From positions 1-9,162 of the forward strand of contig CANGRN010000031.1 of NCBI GenBank assembly GCA_947455695.1: a stretch of DNA of 9,162 nucleotides, in the 5' to 3' direction. Shown here piece after piece: positions 1-6,361 of the stretch (positions within the stretch are counted from its first letter, which is position 1; each line of letters begins with the position of its first letter). The notes beneath the pieces were generated by a model that made no database searches, was not told the DNA's origin, and saw nothing but the letters and a program-made list of their open reading frames with translations. Source of the DNA: Alphaproteobacteria bacterium. GTDB taxonomy: Bacteria > Pseudomonadota > Alphaproteobacteria > Micropepsales > Micropepsaceae. Position numbers and translations under genes: made by a program.

Positions 1-283
1 CGCCGGCGCGGTTGCCATTCATGCGCTTGAACATCTTCAGCATGGTGGCGTCCGACTTGCGTAGCTCCTTGTTGAAGACGGTCTGGAACTGGTTGAACAG
101 CGCCACCGCCTTGGGGCCGCATGCCAGGGCGGCATCGGTCAGCTCCTGCTGTACCGAGGCCACCTGAATGGCGGAGATTTCGGAGGCGCTGGCACAGGCC
201 GCGGACACCGTGCGTGCCTCGGCAACCGGCAGGCCCAACAGGCTGAGAGCCGCCGCACCGGCGGCCAACTTCATGCACTTCAT
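1..283 (-). CDS. Small secreted protein of unknown function, C-terminus cut by window edge
   Basis: I do not recognise this gene by name. Ninety-four codons are visible, read leftward from an ATG at 283-281, and the frame is still open at position 1. A GAGGA Shine-Dalgarno five bases upstream supports that ATG over a second one three codons on. The N-terminus is a typical Sec signal peptide: Lys at 2 and 5, a hydrophobic Ala/Leu core at about 6-21, and a likely cut after AEA (residue 23). The mature part is alpha-helical in character, with two cysteines (Cys30 and Cys55) that could pair in the periplasm. It has a Gln/Glu-rich stretch (VQQELTDAAL) and a basic tail (MLKMFKRMNG). From memory this resembles small alphaproteobacterial exported proteins with no assigned function; that is an impression, not a search result. 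It diverges from the exported protein at 419-727. Confidence 0.75.
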   Translation of the reverse strand, partial: MKCMKLAAGAAALSLLGLPVAEARTVSAACASASEISAIQVASVQQELTDAALACGPKAVALFNQFQTVFNKELRKSDATMLKMFKRMNGNRAG

Positions 284-355
284 TTGTATCCTCATCGACT
301 ATCCCAGCAGCGGGACCATAAACTGAACCGCGCCGGACCGCCAAGCCCTTGGAAA

Positions 356-382
356 CAGGGAACTTTCAAGAAGTTGCCCCTG
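356..382. other. Imperfect inverted repeat in the divergent intergenic region
   Basis: The 135-base gap between the two divergent exported-protein genes (284-418) holds one clear dyad. CAGGG and AACTT at 356-365 pair with AAGTT and CCCTG at 371-382 around a TCAAG loop, with two extra bases (GC, 376-377) on the right arm. There is no T-run, so it is not an intrinsic terminator. It could be an operator, or a hairpin in the leader of either gene. I could not find a convincing -35/-10 pair in this gap. Confidence 0.3.
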
Positions 383-418
383 TATGCAACAGCAAAGCCG
401 CAGCCGCGTTGTTCTTTC

Positions 419-727
419 ATGCGCTGTTTTGTGGTCCTTGCTGTGGCCATCCCGGCCCTGATCACCGGATCGGCATCCGGCTGGGCGTTTCCCGGCCCGG
501 AAATCAACAAGCCCTGGCCGACCGAGCACCAGCAGGAGCTTCGCACCATTGCCAGCCAGCCTTCGCCCTATGCCATGCGCTATACGGACGAGGCCGCACA
601 GACCTTGGGCATGAAAGACGGCAAATGGGAGGCCTTCACCCCCGTGAACCCCCTGATGCCCCGCGTGAACGGCGGGCTTGAAGGGGGCCGCCCGATTGTC
701 CGCCTGCAATGGCAGCAGGGCCAGTGA
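419..727 (+). CDS. Small exported protein of unknown function
   Basis: An unrecognised 102-residue protein. The frame is open leftward to a TTG at 284, but I choose the ATG at 419: it begins with Arg then a hydrophobic core (residues 4-16) that looks like a signal peptide, whereas the upstream extension would overlap the divergent gene's leader and is not protein-like. No good Shine-Dalgarno is visible before 419, which leaves the start uncertain. Cleavage may fall near residues 19-23. The mature part is short and polar and has no cysteine. It is rich in Pro, Gly and Gln, with PGPEINKPWPTEHQQEL near its start and a Gly-rich segment (NGGLEGGRP) near its end. It probably acts in the periplasm or at the envelope. 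The asd operon starts 73 bases downstream, so the gene could be read on into it, but nothing shows that. Confidence 0.55.
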   Translation: MRCFVVLAVAIPALITGSASGWAFPGPEINKPWPTEHQQELRTIASQPSPYAMRYTDEAAQTLGMKDGKWEAFTPVNPLMPRVNGGLEGGRPIVRLQWQQGQ

Positions 728-776
728 TCTTCCGGCAATAACGCCGCTTCCCCCACCTTCCGCATTTTAGTATTGC

Positions 777-795
777 TGCCGCCACAAAGGCGGTA
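777..795 (+). promoter_or_regulatory. Possible hairpin over the asd ribosome binding site
   Basis: TGCCGCC at 777-783 can pair with GGCGGTA at 789-795 (one G-U pair) around an ACAAA loop. The asd Shine-Dalgarno, AAAGG at 786-790, lies half in the loop and half in the right arm, ten bases before the ATG. If formed in the mRNA, the stem would partly hide it. No T-run follows. At this GC content a seven-pair stem can arise by chance. Confidence 0.25.
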
Positions 796-800
796 TCGGC

Positions 801-1820
801 ATGGCCTACAAAATCGCAGTCATCGGGGCGACCGGCAATGTCGGCCGGGAGATGCTCAAAGTCCTGGCCCAGCGCGAATTTCCCATCAGTGAAGTGGTGG
901 CCCTGGCGTCGCCCCGGTCCATGGGCCAGCAGGTCTCGTTCGGCGATCATACGCTGAAGGCCAAGGCGCTGGACTATTACGACTTCAAGGGCACCGACAT
1001 CGCCCTGATGAGCGCCGGCGGCGCCGTCGCCAAGGAATGGGCGCCCAAGATCGCCGCCCAAGGGTGCCTGGTCATCGACAATTCCAGCGCCTGGCGCATG
1101 GACCGGCAGGTGCCGCTGGTGGTGCCCGAGGTCAATCCCGAAGCGCTGAACGACATTCCAAAGGGCATCATCGCCAATCCCAATTGTTCGACCGCCCAAC
1201 TGGTGGTCGCCCTGAAGCCGCTGCATGACCTGTTCACCATCAAGCGCGTGGTGGTGTCCACCTATCAGTCGGTGTCGGGCGCCGGAAAAGACGCCATGGA
1301 CGAGCTGTTCCGCCAGACCCGCGCCGTGTTCGTCACCGATCCGGTCGTCGTGGAGCATTTCACCAAGCAGATCGCCTTCAATGTCATCCCGCAGATCGAT
1401 GTCTTCCTGGATTCCGGCGTCACCAAGGAAGAATGGAAGATGTCGGCCGAGACGCAAAAGATTCTCGATCCCGACATCCAGCTCACCGCCACCTGCGTGC
1501 GGGTGCCGGTATTCCGCGGTCACAGCGAGTCGGTGAACATCGAATTCGAAAAGCCCGTCACCGCCGAACAGGCCCGCGCCGCCCTGCGCGCCGCGCCCGG
1601 CATCATGGTGGTCGATAAGCGCGAGGATGGCGGCTATGTCACGCCCATCGAATGCGCCGGCGAGGATGCCACCTTTGTCAGCCGCATCCGCAAGGATCCC
1701 ACGGTCGAAAACGGTCTCAACATGTGGATCGTGTCCGACAATCTTCTCAAGGGCGCCGCGCTGAACGCGGTGCAGATCGCCGAATTGCTCGTCAAACGCA
1801 ACCTGCTCAAAGCCGCATAA
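801..1820 (+). CDS. asd: Aspartate-semialdehyde dehydrogenase
   Basis: This cytoplasmic enzyme reduces beta-aspartyl phosphate to aspartate semialdehyde with NADPH, the branch point to lysine/diaminopimelate, methionine and threonine. The 339-residue length is normal. The N-terminal Rossmann fold shows GATGNVG at 9-15. The catalytic cysteine is Cys129 in NPNCSTAQL, the glutamine Gln156 sits in TYQSVSGAG, and the substrate-binding Arg234 and acid/base His241 lie in RVPVFRGHSES, with the seven-residue spacing known in the family. The form lacks the long insertions of the E. coli enzyme and resembles the shorter type common in alphaproteobacteria and Gram-positives. The ATG at 801 has AAAGG ten bases upstream and puts the Rossmann motif at the expected distance. 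It is the first gene of a rightward cluster; the DUF1330 gene begins 29 bases after its stop. No frame damage is seen. Confidence 0.97.
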   Translation: MAYKIAVIGATGNVGREMLKVLAQREFPISEVVALASPRSMGQQVSFGDHTLKAKALDYYDFKGTDIALMSAGGAVAKEWAPKIAAQGCLVIDNSSAWRMDRQVPLVVPEVNPEALNDIPKGIIANPNCSTAQLVVALKPLHDLFTIKRVVVSTYQSVSGAGKDAMDELFRQTRAVFVTDPVVVEHFTKQIAFNVIPQIDVFLDSGVTKEEWKMSAETQKILDPDIQLTATCVRVPVFRGHSESVNIEFEKPVTAEQARAALRAAPGIMVVDKREDGGYVTPIECAGEDATFVSRIRKDPTVENGLNMWIVSDNLLKGAALNAVQIAELLVKRNLLKAA

Positions 1821-1849
1821 ACACGGCATTTTTCGAGGAGACCTGCCCG

Positions 1850-2137
1850 ATGCCCAAAGCCTATTGGATTGCACGCGTGGACGTGCATGACCCCGAGACC
1901 TACAAATCCTATGTCGAGACCGCCAAGCCGGCCTTCGAACGCTTCGGCGCCAAGTTCCTGGCGCGGGGCGGCAAGACCGAAGTGCTGGAAGGCCAGGCGC
2001 GCGCCCGCAATGTGGTGATCGAGTTCGCCTCGCTGCAGGACGCGCACGACTGCTACCATTCGCCCGAATACACCAAGGCCCGCGAATATCGCGACAAGGC
2101 CGGCCAGGGCGAATTCCTACTTGTCGAAGGCGTATAA
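1850..2137 (+). CDS. DUF1330 family protein
   Basis: A 95-residue protein matching the DUF1330 family, a small ferredoxin-like alpha/beta fold that usually forms dimers related to the dimeric alpha/beta barrel group. Its biochemical role is not established. Family marks are the opening KAYWIARVDVHDPETYKSYV, the central KFLARGGKTEVLEG, the ARNVVIEFASLQDAHDCYHS segment, and SPEYTKAREYRDKA near the end. Length is typical. The ATG at 1850 has an excellent GAGGAG nine bases upstream (835-840 of the second kilobase, i.e. 1835-1840). The last 17 bases overlap the start of the CitE-like gene in another frame, so the two are probably translated together. No signal peptide or membrane segment is present, so it is cytoplasmic. 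A link to the CoA-ester lyase reaction is possible from the coupling but not shown by sequence. Confidence 0.9.
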   Translation: MPKAYWIARVDVHDPETYKSYVETAKPAFERFGAKFLARGGKTEVLEGQARARNVVIEFASLQDAHDCYHSPEYTKAREYRDKAGQGEFLLVEGV

Positions 2138-2942
2138 AGCCCGCCGCACGGCGCTGTACGTGCCCGCTGCCAACAGCAGGGCACTGGAGAAGGCGCGCAC
2201 CCTGGACGCCGATGTGGTGATCTTGGACCTGGAAGATGCCGTCGCCGCCGAAGACAAGGCGCGGGCCCGCGAAACCGCGGCAGCCGCGCTGAAGGGTTTT
2301 GCGCCGCGCGAAGTGGTGGTGCGGGTCAATTCCGCCGGCACCACCTGGCATGACGCGGACATGGAAGCGATGGCGCAGGCCCAGCCCCACGCCATCCTGC
2401 TGCCCAAGATTTCCGGAGCCGAAGACATCGAAGCCGCCAAGGCCAAATGCGGCGGGGTGCCGCTTTGGGCGATGATCGAAACCCCGCGCGCGGTGCTCAA
2501 TGCCCTGGCCATTGCCGATGCCGGGGTGGATTGCCTGATCTTCGGGGTCAACGACCTGGTCGCGTCCATGTTGGGCCGCCATCGCGCCGACCGCATCAAC
2601 ATCCACGCCGCCATGTCGCAAACCGTGCTGGCGGCGCGCGCCGCCGACATCACGGTGCTGGACGGGGTGTACAACGCGCTGGACGACATGACCGGTTTTG
2701 CCAAGGCCTGCGCCGAAGCGCGCGACTTCGGCTTTGACGGCAAGAGCGTCATCCATCCCAGCCAAATCGGGCCCGCCAAGGCGGCCTTTTCACCGTCGCT
2801 GGACGAAATCGCCTATGCCCGGCGCGTCCTGGCGGCCTTTGCCGCACAGCCCGGCGCCAGTGTGGTCACCCTGGACCGACGCATGCTGGAAGCGCTGGAT
2901 GCCGCCGGCGCGCGGCGTACCCTGGCGCGCGCAGGGCTCTAG
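2121..2942 (+). CDS. HpcH/HpaI-CitE family CoA ester lyase
   Basis: A 273-residue TIM-barrel enzyme of the citrate lyase beta-subunit/malyl-CoA lyase family. Members cleave or form C-C bonds of acyl-CoA esters (malyl-CoA, citramalyl-CoA, citryl-CoA) with Mg2+; some hydrolyse malyl-CoA. Family marks in order: RRTALYVPA at 8-16, the DLEDAV loop at 36-41, Arg68 in VVRVN, the metal ligand Glu120 in AMIETPRA, Asp145 in FGVNDL, and GKSVIHPSQI at 207-216. The exact substrate cannot be told. No citrate lyase alpha or gamma subunit is nearby, so a stand-alone CitE-like role is more likely. The start is a TTG at 2121, inside the DUF1330 gene. No in-frame ATG precedes the conserved RRTALYVPA strand, and the next candidate (GTG at 2160) would remove it. 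AGGG at 2106-2109 is a weak, distant ribosome site, so translation probably depends on coupling. zapE follows without a gap. Confidence 0.88.
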   Translation: MSKAYKARRTALYVPAANSRALEKARTLDADVVILDLEDAVAAEDKARARETAAAALKGFAPREVVVRVNSAGTTWHDADMEAMAQAQPHAILLPKISGAEDIEAAKAKCGGVPLWAMIETPRAVLNALAIADAGVDCLIFGVNDLVASMLGRHRADRINIHAAMSQTVLAARAADITVLDGVYNALDDMTGFAKACAEARDFGFDGKSVIHPSQIGPAKAAFSPSLDEIAYARRVLAAFAAQPGASVVTLDRRMLEALDAAGARRTLARAGL

Positions 2943-4031
2943 ATGCTGCTGACCCAGTACCGGGACTTGGGTGCGCGCGGCGAACTGCGCCCCGATACGG
3001 CCCAGGAAAGTGCCGTGAACCGCCTGGCCGAGCTGGCCGCGGCGCTGGCGCAAAAGCCTGCCTTCATCCTGTTCGGCAAGAAGCCGCCGCCGCCGCGCGG
3101 ACTTTATATCTGGGGCGATGTGGGGCGCGGCAAGACGTTCCTGATGGACCTGTTCTTCAGCGCGGCCAAGGTGTCCAAAAAGCGCCGCGCCCATTTCAAC
3201 CGATTCATGGTGGACGTGCATGCCCGCATTCATGCCATTCGCCAGCGCGCCGGATCGAGCGATCCCATCCCCGTGGTGGCGCGCGACCTGGCCGCCGAGG
3301 CGCGGCTTTTGTGTTTCGACGAATTCCAGGTCACCGATGTGGCCGACGCCATGATCCTAGGCCGGCTGTTCGACAGGCTGTTCGCCGAAGGCGTCACCAT
3401 CGTCGCCACGTCCAATACCCCGCCCGATCGCCTTTATGAAGGCGGGCTGAACCGCCAGCTCTTTTTGCCCTTCATCGCCGAGATCAAGCAGCGGCTGGAA
3501 GTGGTGGAGCTGAACGGTCCGACCGATTACCGGCTGCAGCGCATTTCCGGCATCACCGTTTATATGTCGCCGCTGGGCCTGGATGCCGATAGTGCGATGG
3601 ACGCGGCCTGGCGGCGGCTGACCGATACGCCGCGCGGCAAGCCGTGCAGCCTGGCGGTGCTGGGCCGCAAAGTCCCGGTGCCGCAGGCGGCACGCGGCGT
3701 GGCGCGGTTTGATTTTCGCGACCTGTGCGCCCAGCCCCTGGCCGCGGCGGACTTCCTGGCGGTGGCGCAGGAGTTTCACACCCTGCTGCTGGATCATATC
3801 CCCGAACTGTCGCCGGAGAACCGCAACGAGGCGCGGCGCTTCATCCTCCTGATCGACACTTTATATGACGAGGGCGTGAAGCTGGTCTGTTCGGCCGCCG
3901 CGCCGCCCGAGCTGCTGTATCCCGCGGGCGACGGCGCAGAAGCCTTCCGCCGCACCGCCTCGCGCCTTGCAGAGATGCAGAGTGAAGACTATCTCAGGCG
4001 CGGTCACGGCATTCACGGGCTGTCGCAATGA
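2943..4031 (+). CDS. zapE: Cell division protein ZapE / AFG1-like ATPase
   Basis: A 362-residue P-loop ATPase of the AFG1 family. The bacterial member ZapE associates with the Z-ring in E. coli; the mitochondrial relative AFG1/LACE1 acts in quality control of membrane complexes. The protein opens with the family's LLTQYRDL and LRPDTAQ segments. Walker A is GDVGRGKT at 58-65, followed by the typical HFNRFMVDVH (84-93). Walker B is LLCFDEFQV at 122-130, the sensor-1 region ends in ATSN at 155-158, and the family's LIDTLYDEGVKL and SRLAEMQSEDYL blocks lie near the C-terminus. It has no signal or membrane segment. The ATG at 2943 directly follows the TAG of the CitE-like gene, with AGGG six bases upstream (2933-2936), so the two are coupled. 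Its TGA overlaps the ATG of the next gene (ATGA). Confidence 0.95.
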   Translation: MLLTQYRDLGARGELRPDTAQESAVNRLAELAAALAQKPAFILFGKKPPPPRGLYIWGDVGRGKTFLMDLFFSAAKVSKKRRAHFNRFMVDVHARIHAIRQRAGSSDPIPVVARDLAAEARLLCFDEFQVTDVADAMILGRLFDRLFAEGVTIVATSNTPPDRLYEGGLNRQLFLPFIAEIKQRLEVVELNGPTDYRLQRISGITVYMSPLGLDADSAMDAAWRRLTDTPRGKPCSLAVLGRKVPVPQAARGVARFDFRDLCAQPLAAADFLAVAQEFHTLLLDHIPELSPENRNEARRFILLIDTLYDEGVKLVCSAAAPPELLYPAGDGAEAFRRTASRLAEMQSEDYLRRGHGIHGLSQ

Positions 4032-4435
4032 CAAATGTTCTTTGGGCGTGTGCGTTCGTGCTGGCCTGTATCGGGTTTTACCGGTTCGGCCTGCCCTGGC
4101 TGAAACGCTTCGACCAGGCCAATGTTGCACGCATCGCCCAGCAGGAGCGCGACAAGGCTGACGCCAATGCCCATATCCGTCATGCCCTGGACGTGGCCAA
4201 TGAGCAGGTCGAGGAAATCCAGGAGATCAAGGTCGGTGCCGCGACCCATTATCTGTTCGAAGCCCAGATATTCGCCACCCGCGACGAGGCCGAGGAAATG
4301 CGCGCAACCCGCGTCGGCACAGTGGCGCGGCGTTTCTACGAGGATCTGCCGGCGGCCCTGGCTGGCGCCGCCGAACGCGGCCGCATGTCGGCCCGCGAGC
4401 GTGCATCAGCGCGCTGGAAAAAGACCGTCCATTAG
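4028..4435 (+). CDS. Membrane-anchored coiled-coil-like protein of unknown function
   Basis: I do not recognise this 135-residue protein. It has one N-terminal hydrophobic segment at about residues 4-22, followed by basic residues (LPWLKRF), so the remainder is probably on the cytoplasmic side. Residues about 28-70 are rich in Gln, Glu, Asp, Lys and Ala and look like a long helix or coiled coil. Then comes a more compact part with YLFEAQIFATRDEAEEM and RRFYEDLPAAL, and a strongly basic tail (RASARWKKTVH). The ATG at 4028 overlaps the zapE stop as ATGA, the classic sign of coupled translation. This position makes a partner or membrane anchor for ZapE a reasonable guess, but no sequence feature proves it. 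It is the last gene of the cluster; the gene beyond is convergent. Confidence 0.85.
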   Translation: MTNVLWACAFVLACIGFYRFGLPWLKRFDQANVARIAQQERDKADANAHIRHALDVANEQVEEIQEIKVGAATHYLFEAQIFATRDEAEEMRATRVGTVARRFYEDLPAALAGAAERGRMSARERASARWKKTVH

Positions 4436-4460
4436 GACATCTGACGCAGAGATTTTGGCC

Positions 4461-4529
4461 GCCGGGCAGGAGCGAGGAGCGATGTGGGCACAAGCGCCCA
4501 TGAGCGACGAGCGACGAACCCGGAGGGCA
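4461..4529. repeat. Symmetric repeat element between convergent genes
   Basis: The 104-base gap 4436-4539 holds a compact element. GAGCGA occurs four times, at 4470-4475, 4477-4482, 4502-4507 and 4509-4514: two pairs of the same 7-base period, placed on either side of a hairpin. The hairpin is TGGGC (4485-4489) with GCCCA (4496-4500) around ACAAGC. An outer pair, CCGGG (4462-4466) with CCCGG (4519-4523), encloses everything. No T-run follows either arm, so it is not a standard intrinsic terminator, although it could slow polymerase between the two convergent transcripts. It resembles short interspersed repeats of REP/BIME style, but other copies cannot be seen in this window. Confidence 0.5.
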
Positions 4530-4539
4530 AAAGATCGCG

Positions 4540-5763
4540 TCAGGCCGCTTCACCCTTCATCAGCTTGGGTAGCTTTCCGACATCCCCGCCGGCATGGCGC
4601 ATGAAGAAGCGCCGCGCGGGGCCGATGGAATCCACGATGCCCAGCCCCAGGTCGCGCAGGTGCCGCAGCGGCGCGATGTCGTTGGAGAACAGGCGGTTCA
4701 GCGCATCCATGGTGCCGCCCATCACCACCGAATCGAACCGGCGCCAGCGCTCATAGCGCTTCAAGGTATCCAGCGCCCCGATATCGCGGCCCAGCCGCGC
4801 CGCATCCAGCAGCACTTCCGCCAGGGCGGCGGCATCTTTCAAACCCAGGTTCAACCCCTGGCCGGCGATGGGATGAATGCCATGGGCGCAATCGCCGGCC
4901 AGGGCAAAGCGGAGCCGCACGAAATCGCGCGCGATATGAAATGACAGCGGATAGGACCAGCGCGGCCCGGCCGATTTTGTCTGCCCCAGATGCGAGCCAA
5001 AGCGGCGCGACAGTTCGGCGTTGAACCCTTCTTCGTCCAGCGCCAGCAATAACGGTGCCTTCTTCTTGTCTTCGGTCCACACCAGCGAAGAGCGATTGCC
5101 CGTCATGGGCAAAATCGCGAAGGGACCCGAGGGCAGGAAATGTTCATAGGCCACACCATTGTGCGGCTTCTCATGTTCCACCGTGGCGACGATACCGGTC
5201 TGGGGATAGGACCAGCCGATCGTCTGCACACCCATCTGGCCGCGCAGCGGCGATTTGCGGCCATCGGCCGCGATCACCAGCGCTGCGGAAATTTCTTCGC
5301 CATTCGCCAGCCGCGCCACGGCGCGGCCCGTCTCCACCGTCAGTGACTTGATCGTGGCCGGCGCCAGCACTTCCAGATTTGCCTGCCGCGCGACCGCTTC
5401 GTGCAAGGCGGTGCGGATATGGCGGTTCTCCGCGATATGGCCCAGCGCATCGGCCCCCACTTCCTGGGCGTCGAAATGCAGCGAGAAGGGCGAGGCGGCT
5501 TTGCCGGCCTGTCCGTCGGTGACCAGGATCTCGCGGATGGGCTGGGCATGGGGCTTGAGGCTCTCCCACACCCCCAGTGCCGTCAGCATCCGCACACTGG
5601 CATAGGCCAGGGCCGAGACCCGGCCATCGAACTTGGGGTCCAAGGTCGCGGCGGGGGGCGCGGCATCCACCACCAGTACCTTCAGGCCGCCCTGGGCCAG
5701 GGCCAGCCCCAGCGGCAGGCCCACCATGCCCCCGCCACTGATCAAAATATCGGCCTGCTTCAC
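4540..5763 (-). CDS. UbiH/UbiF/COQ6 family FAD-dependent ubiquinone-biosynthesis hydroxylase
   Basis: A 407-residue flavoprotein monooxygenase that hydroxylates the ring of a polyprenylated ubiquinone precursor using O2, FAD and NAD(P)H, probably at the inner face of the membrane. The N-terminal dinucleotide fold has GGGMVG at 10-15. GRVSALAYAS lies at 47-56, the DG motif is AADG at 165-168, and the second FAD block runs from LAGDCAHGIHP (GD at 290-291) into AGQGLNLGLKD, the family signature. No membrane segment is evident. Which ring carbon is modified cannot be decided; some alphaproteobacterial members (UbiL type) are known to act at more than one position, so I give no symbol. The best start is a GTG at 5763-5761, giving MKQADILISGGG, because AGAGGA (5777-5772) lies eight bases before it; the nearby ATG at 5772 overlaps that ribosome site. 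The gene is convergent with 4028-4435 and divergent from glnK. Confidence 0.93.
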   Translation of the reverse strand: MKQADILISGGGMVGLPLGLALAQGGLKVLVVDAAPPAATLDPKFDGRVSALAYASVRMLTALGVWESLKPHAQPIREILVTDGQAGKAASPFSLHFDAQEVGADALGHIAENRHIRTALHEAVARQANLEVLAPATIKSLTVETGRAVARLANGEEISAALVIAADGRKSPLRGQMGVQTIGWSYPQTGIVATVEHEKPHNGVAYEHFLPSGPFAILPMTGNRSSLVWTEDKKKAPLLLALDEEGFNAELSRRFGSHLGQTKSAGPRWSYPLSFHIARDFVRLRFALAGDCAHGIHPIAGQGLNLGLKDAAALAEVLLDAARLGRDIGALDTLKRYERWRRFDSVVMGGTMDALNRLFSNDIAPLRHLRDLGLGIVDSIGPARRFFMRHAGGDVGKLPKLMKGEAA

Positions 5764-5771
5764 TGCCCACA

Positions 5772-5777
5772 TCCTCT
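5772..5777 (-). promoter_or_regulatory. Ribosome binding site deciding the GTG start of the ubiH-like gene
   Basis: On the minus strand AGAGGA ends eight bases before the GTG at 5763. The alternative ATG at 5772-5770 begins with the final A of this very motif and so would have no spacing at all. An even longer reading, from a TTG at 5823, would add residues unlike the family N-terminus and would cross the dyads of the control region. The GTG gives an N-terminus that enters the FAD-binding strand after about four residues, as is normal in this family. Confidence 0.6.
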
Positions 5778-5793
5778 GCACATATTTTATGCA
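5777..5793. promoter_or_regulatory. NtrC-like dyad (candidate enhancer site)
   Basis: TGCA at 5777-5780 and TGCA at 5790-5793 are the outer arms of a 17-base imperfect dyad (TGCACATATTTTATGCA), six of eight pairs matching. NtrC enhancer sites are 17-base dyads with TGCACC and GGTGCA arms, so the outer four bases of each arm agree but the inner GG/CC do not. It lies about 120-130 bases upstream of the sigma-54-like element at 5911, a normal enhancer distance. It also touches the ribosome site of the leftward ubiH-like gene, so it could affect that gene instead. The match is partial and the call is an inference from context. Confidence 0.3.
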
Positions 5794-5810
5794 AAAACTG
5801 ACTTTTGCGT
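5789..5810. repeat. Inverted repeat 1 of the ubiH-glnK control region
   Basis: GCAAAA at 5791-5796 pairs exactly with TTTTGC at 5803-5808 around ACTGAC, and the arms extend outward by a T-G and an A-T pair to 5789 and 5810. It overlaps the right arm of the NtrC-like dyad. A further GCAAA at 5820-5824 repeats the half-site. It is a candidate operator rather than a terminator. Confidence 0.5.
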
Positions 5811-5812
5811 AA

Positions 5813-6322
<510 letters not shown>

Positions 6323-6361
6323 GCCCGCAAGGCTCCAGCCGTCCACAAAGGGGACTGAAAA

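Noticed and set aside
284..418. An upstream TTG start for the small exported protein
   Set aside because: It would overlap the ribosome site of the divergent gene, bury the signal peptide inside the protein, and add unlikely sequence.
636..2765. A 709-codon open frame on the minus strand across asd, DUF1330 and the CitE-like gene
   Set aside because: It is antisense to three confidently identified genes. Its protein is rich in His, Arg, Gly and Asp with no domain pattern, as expected from the reverse strand of high-GC coding DNA.
4122..4604. A plus-strand frame continuing from the membrane-protein gene across the repeat element
   Set aside because: It overlaps the coupled gene at 4028-4435 in another phase, runs into the convergent ubiH-like gene, and has an Arg/Pro/Ser-rich shadow composition.
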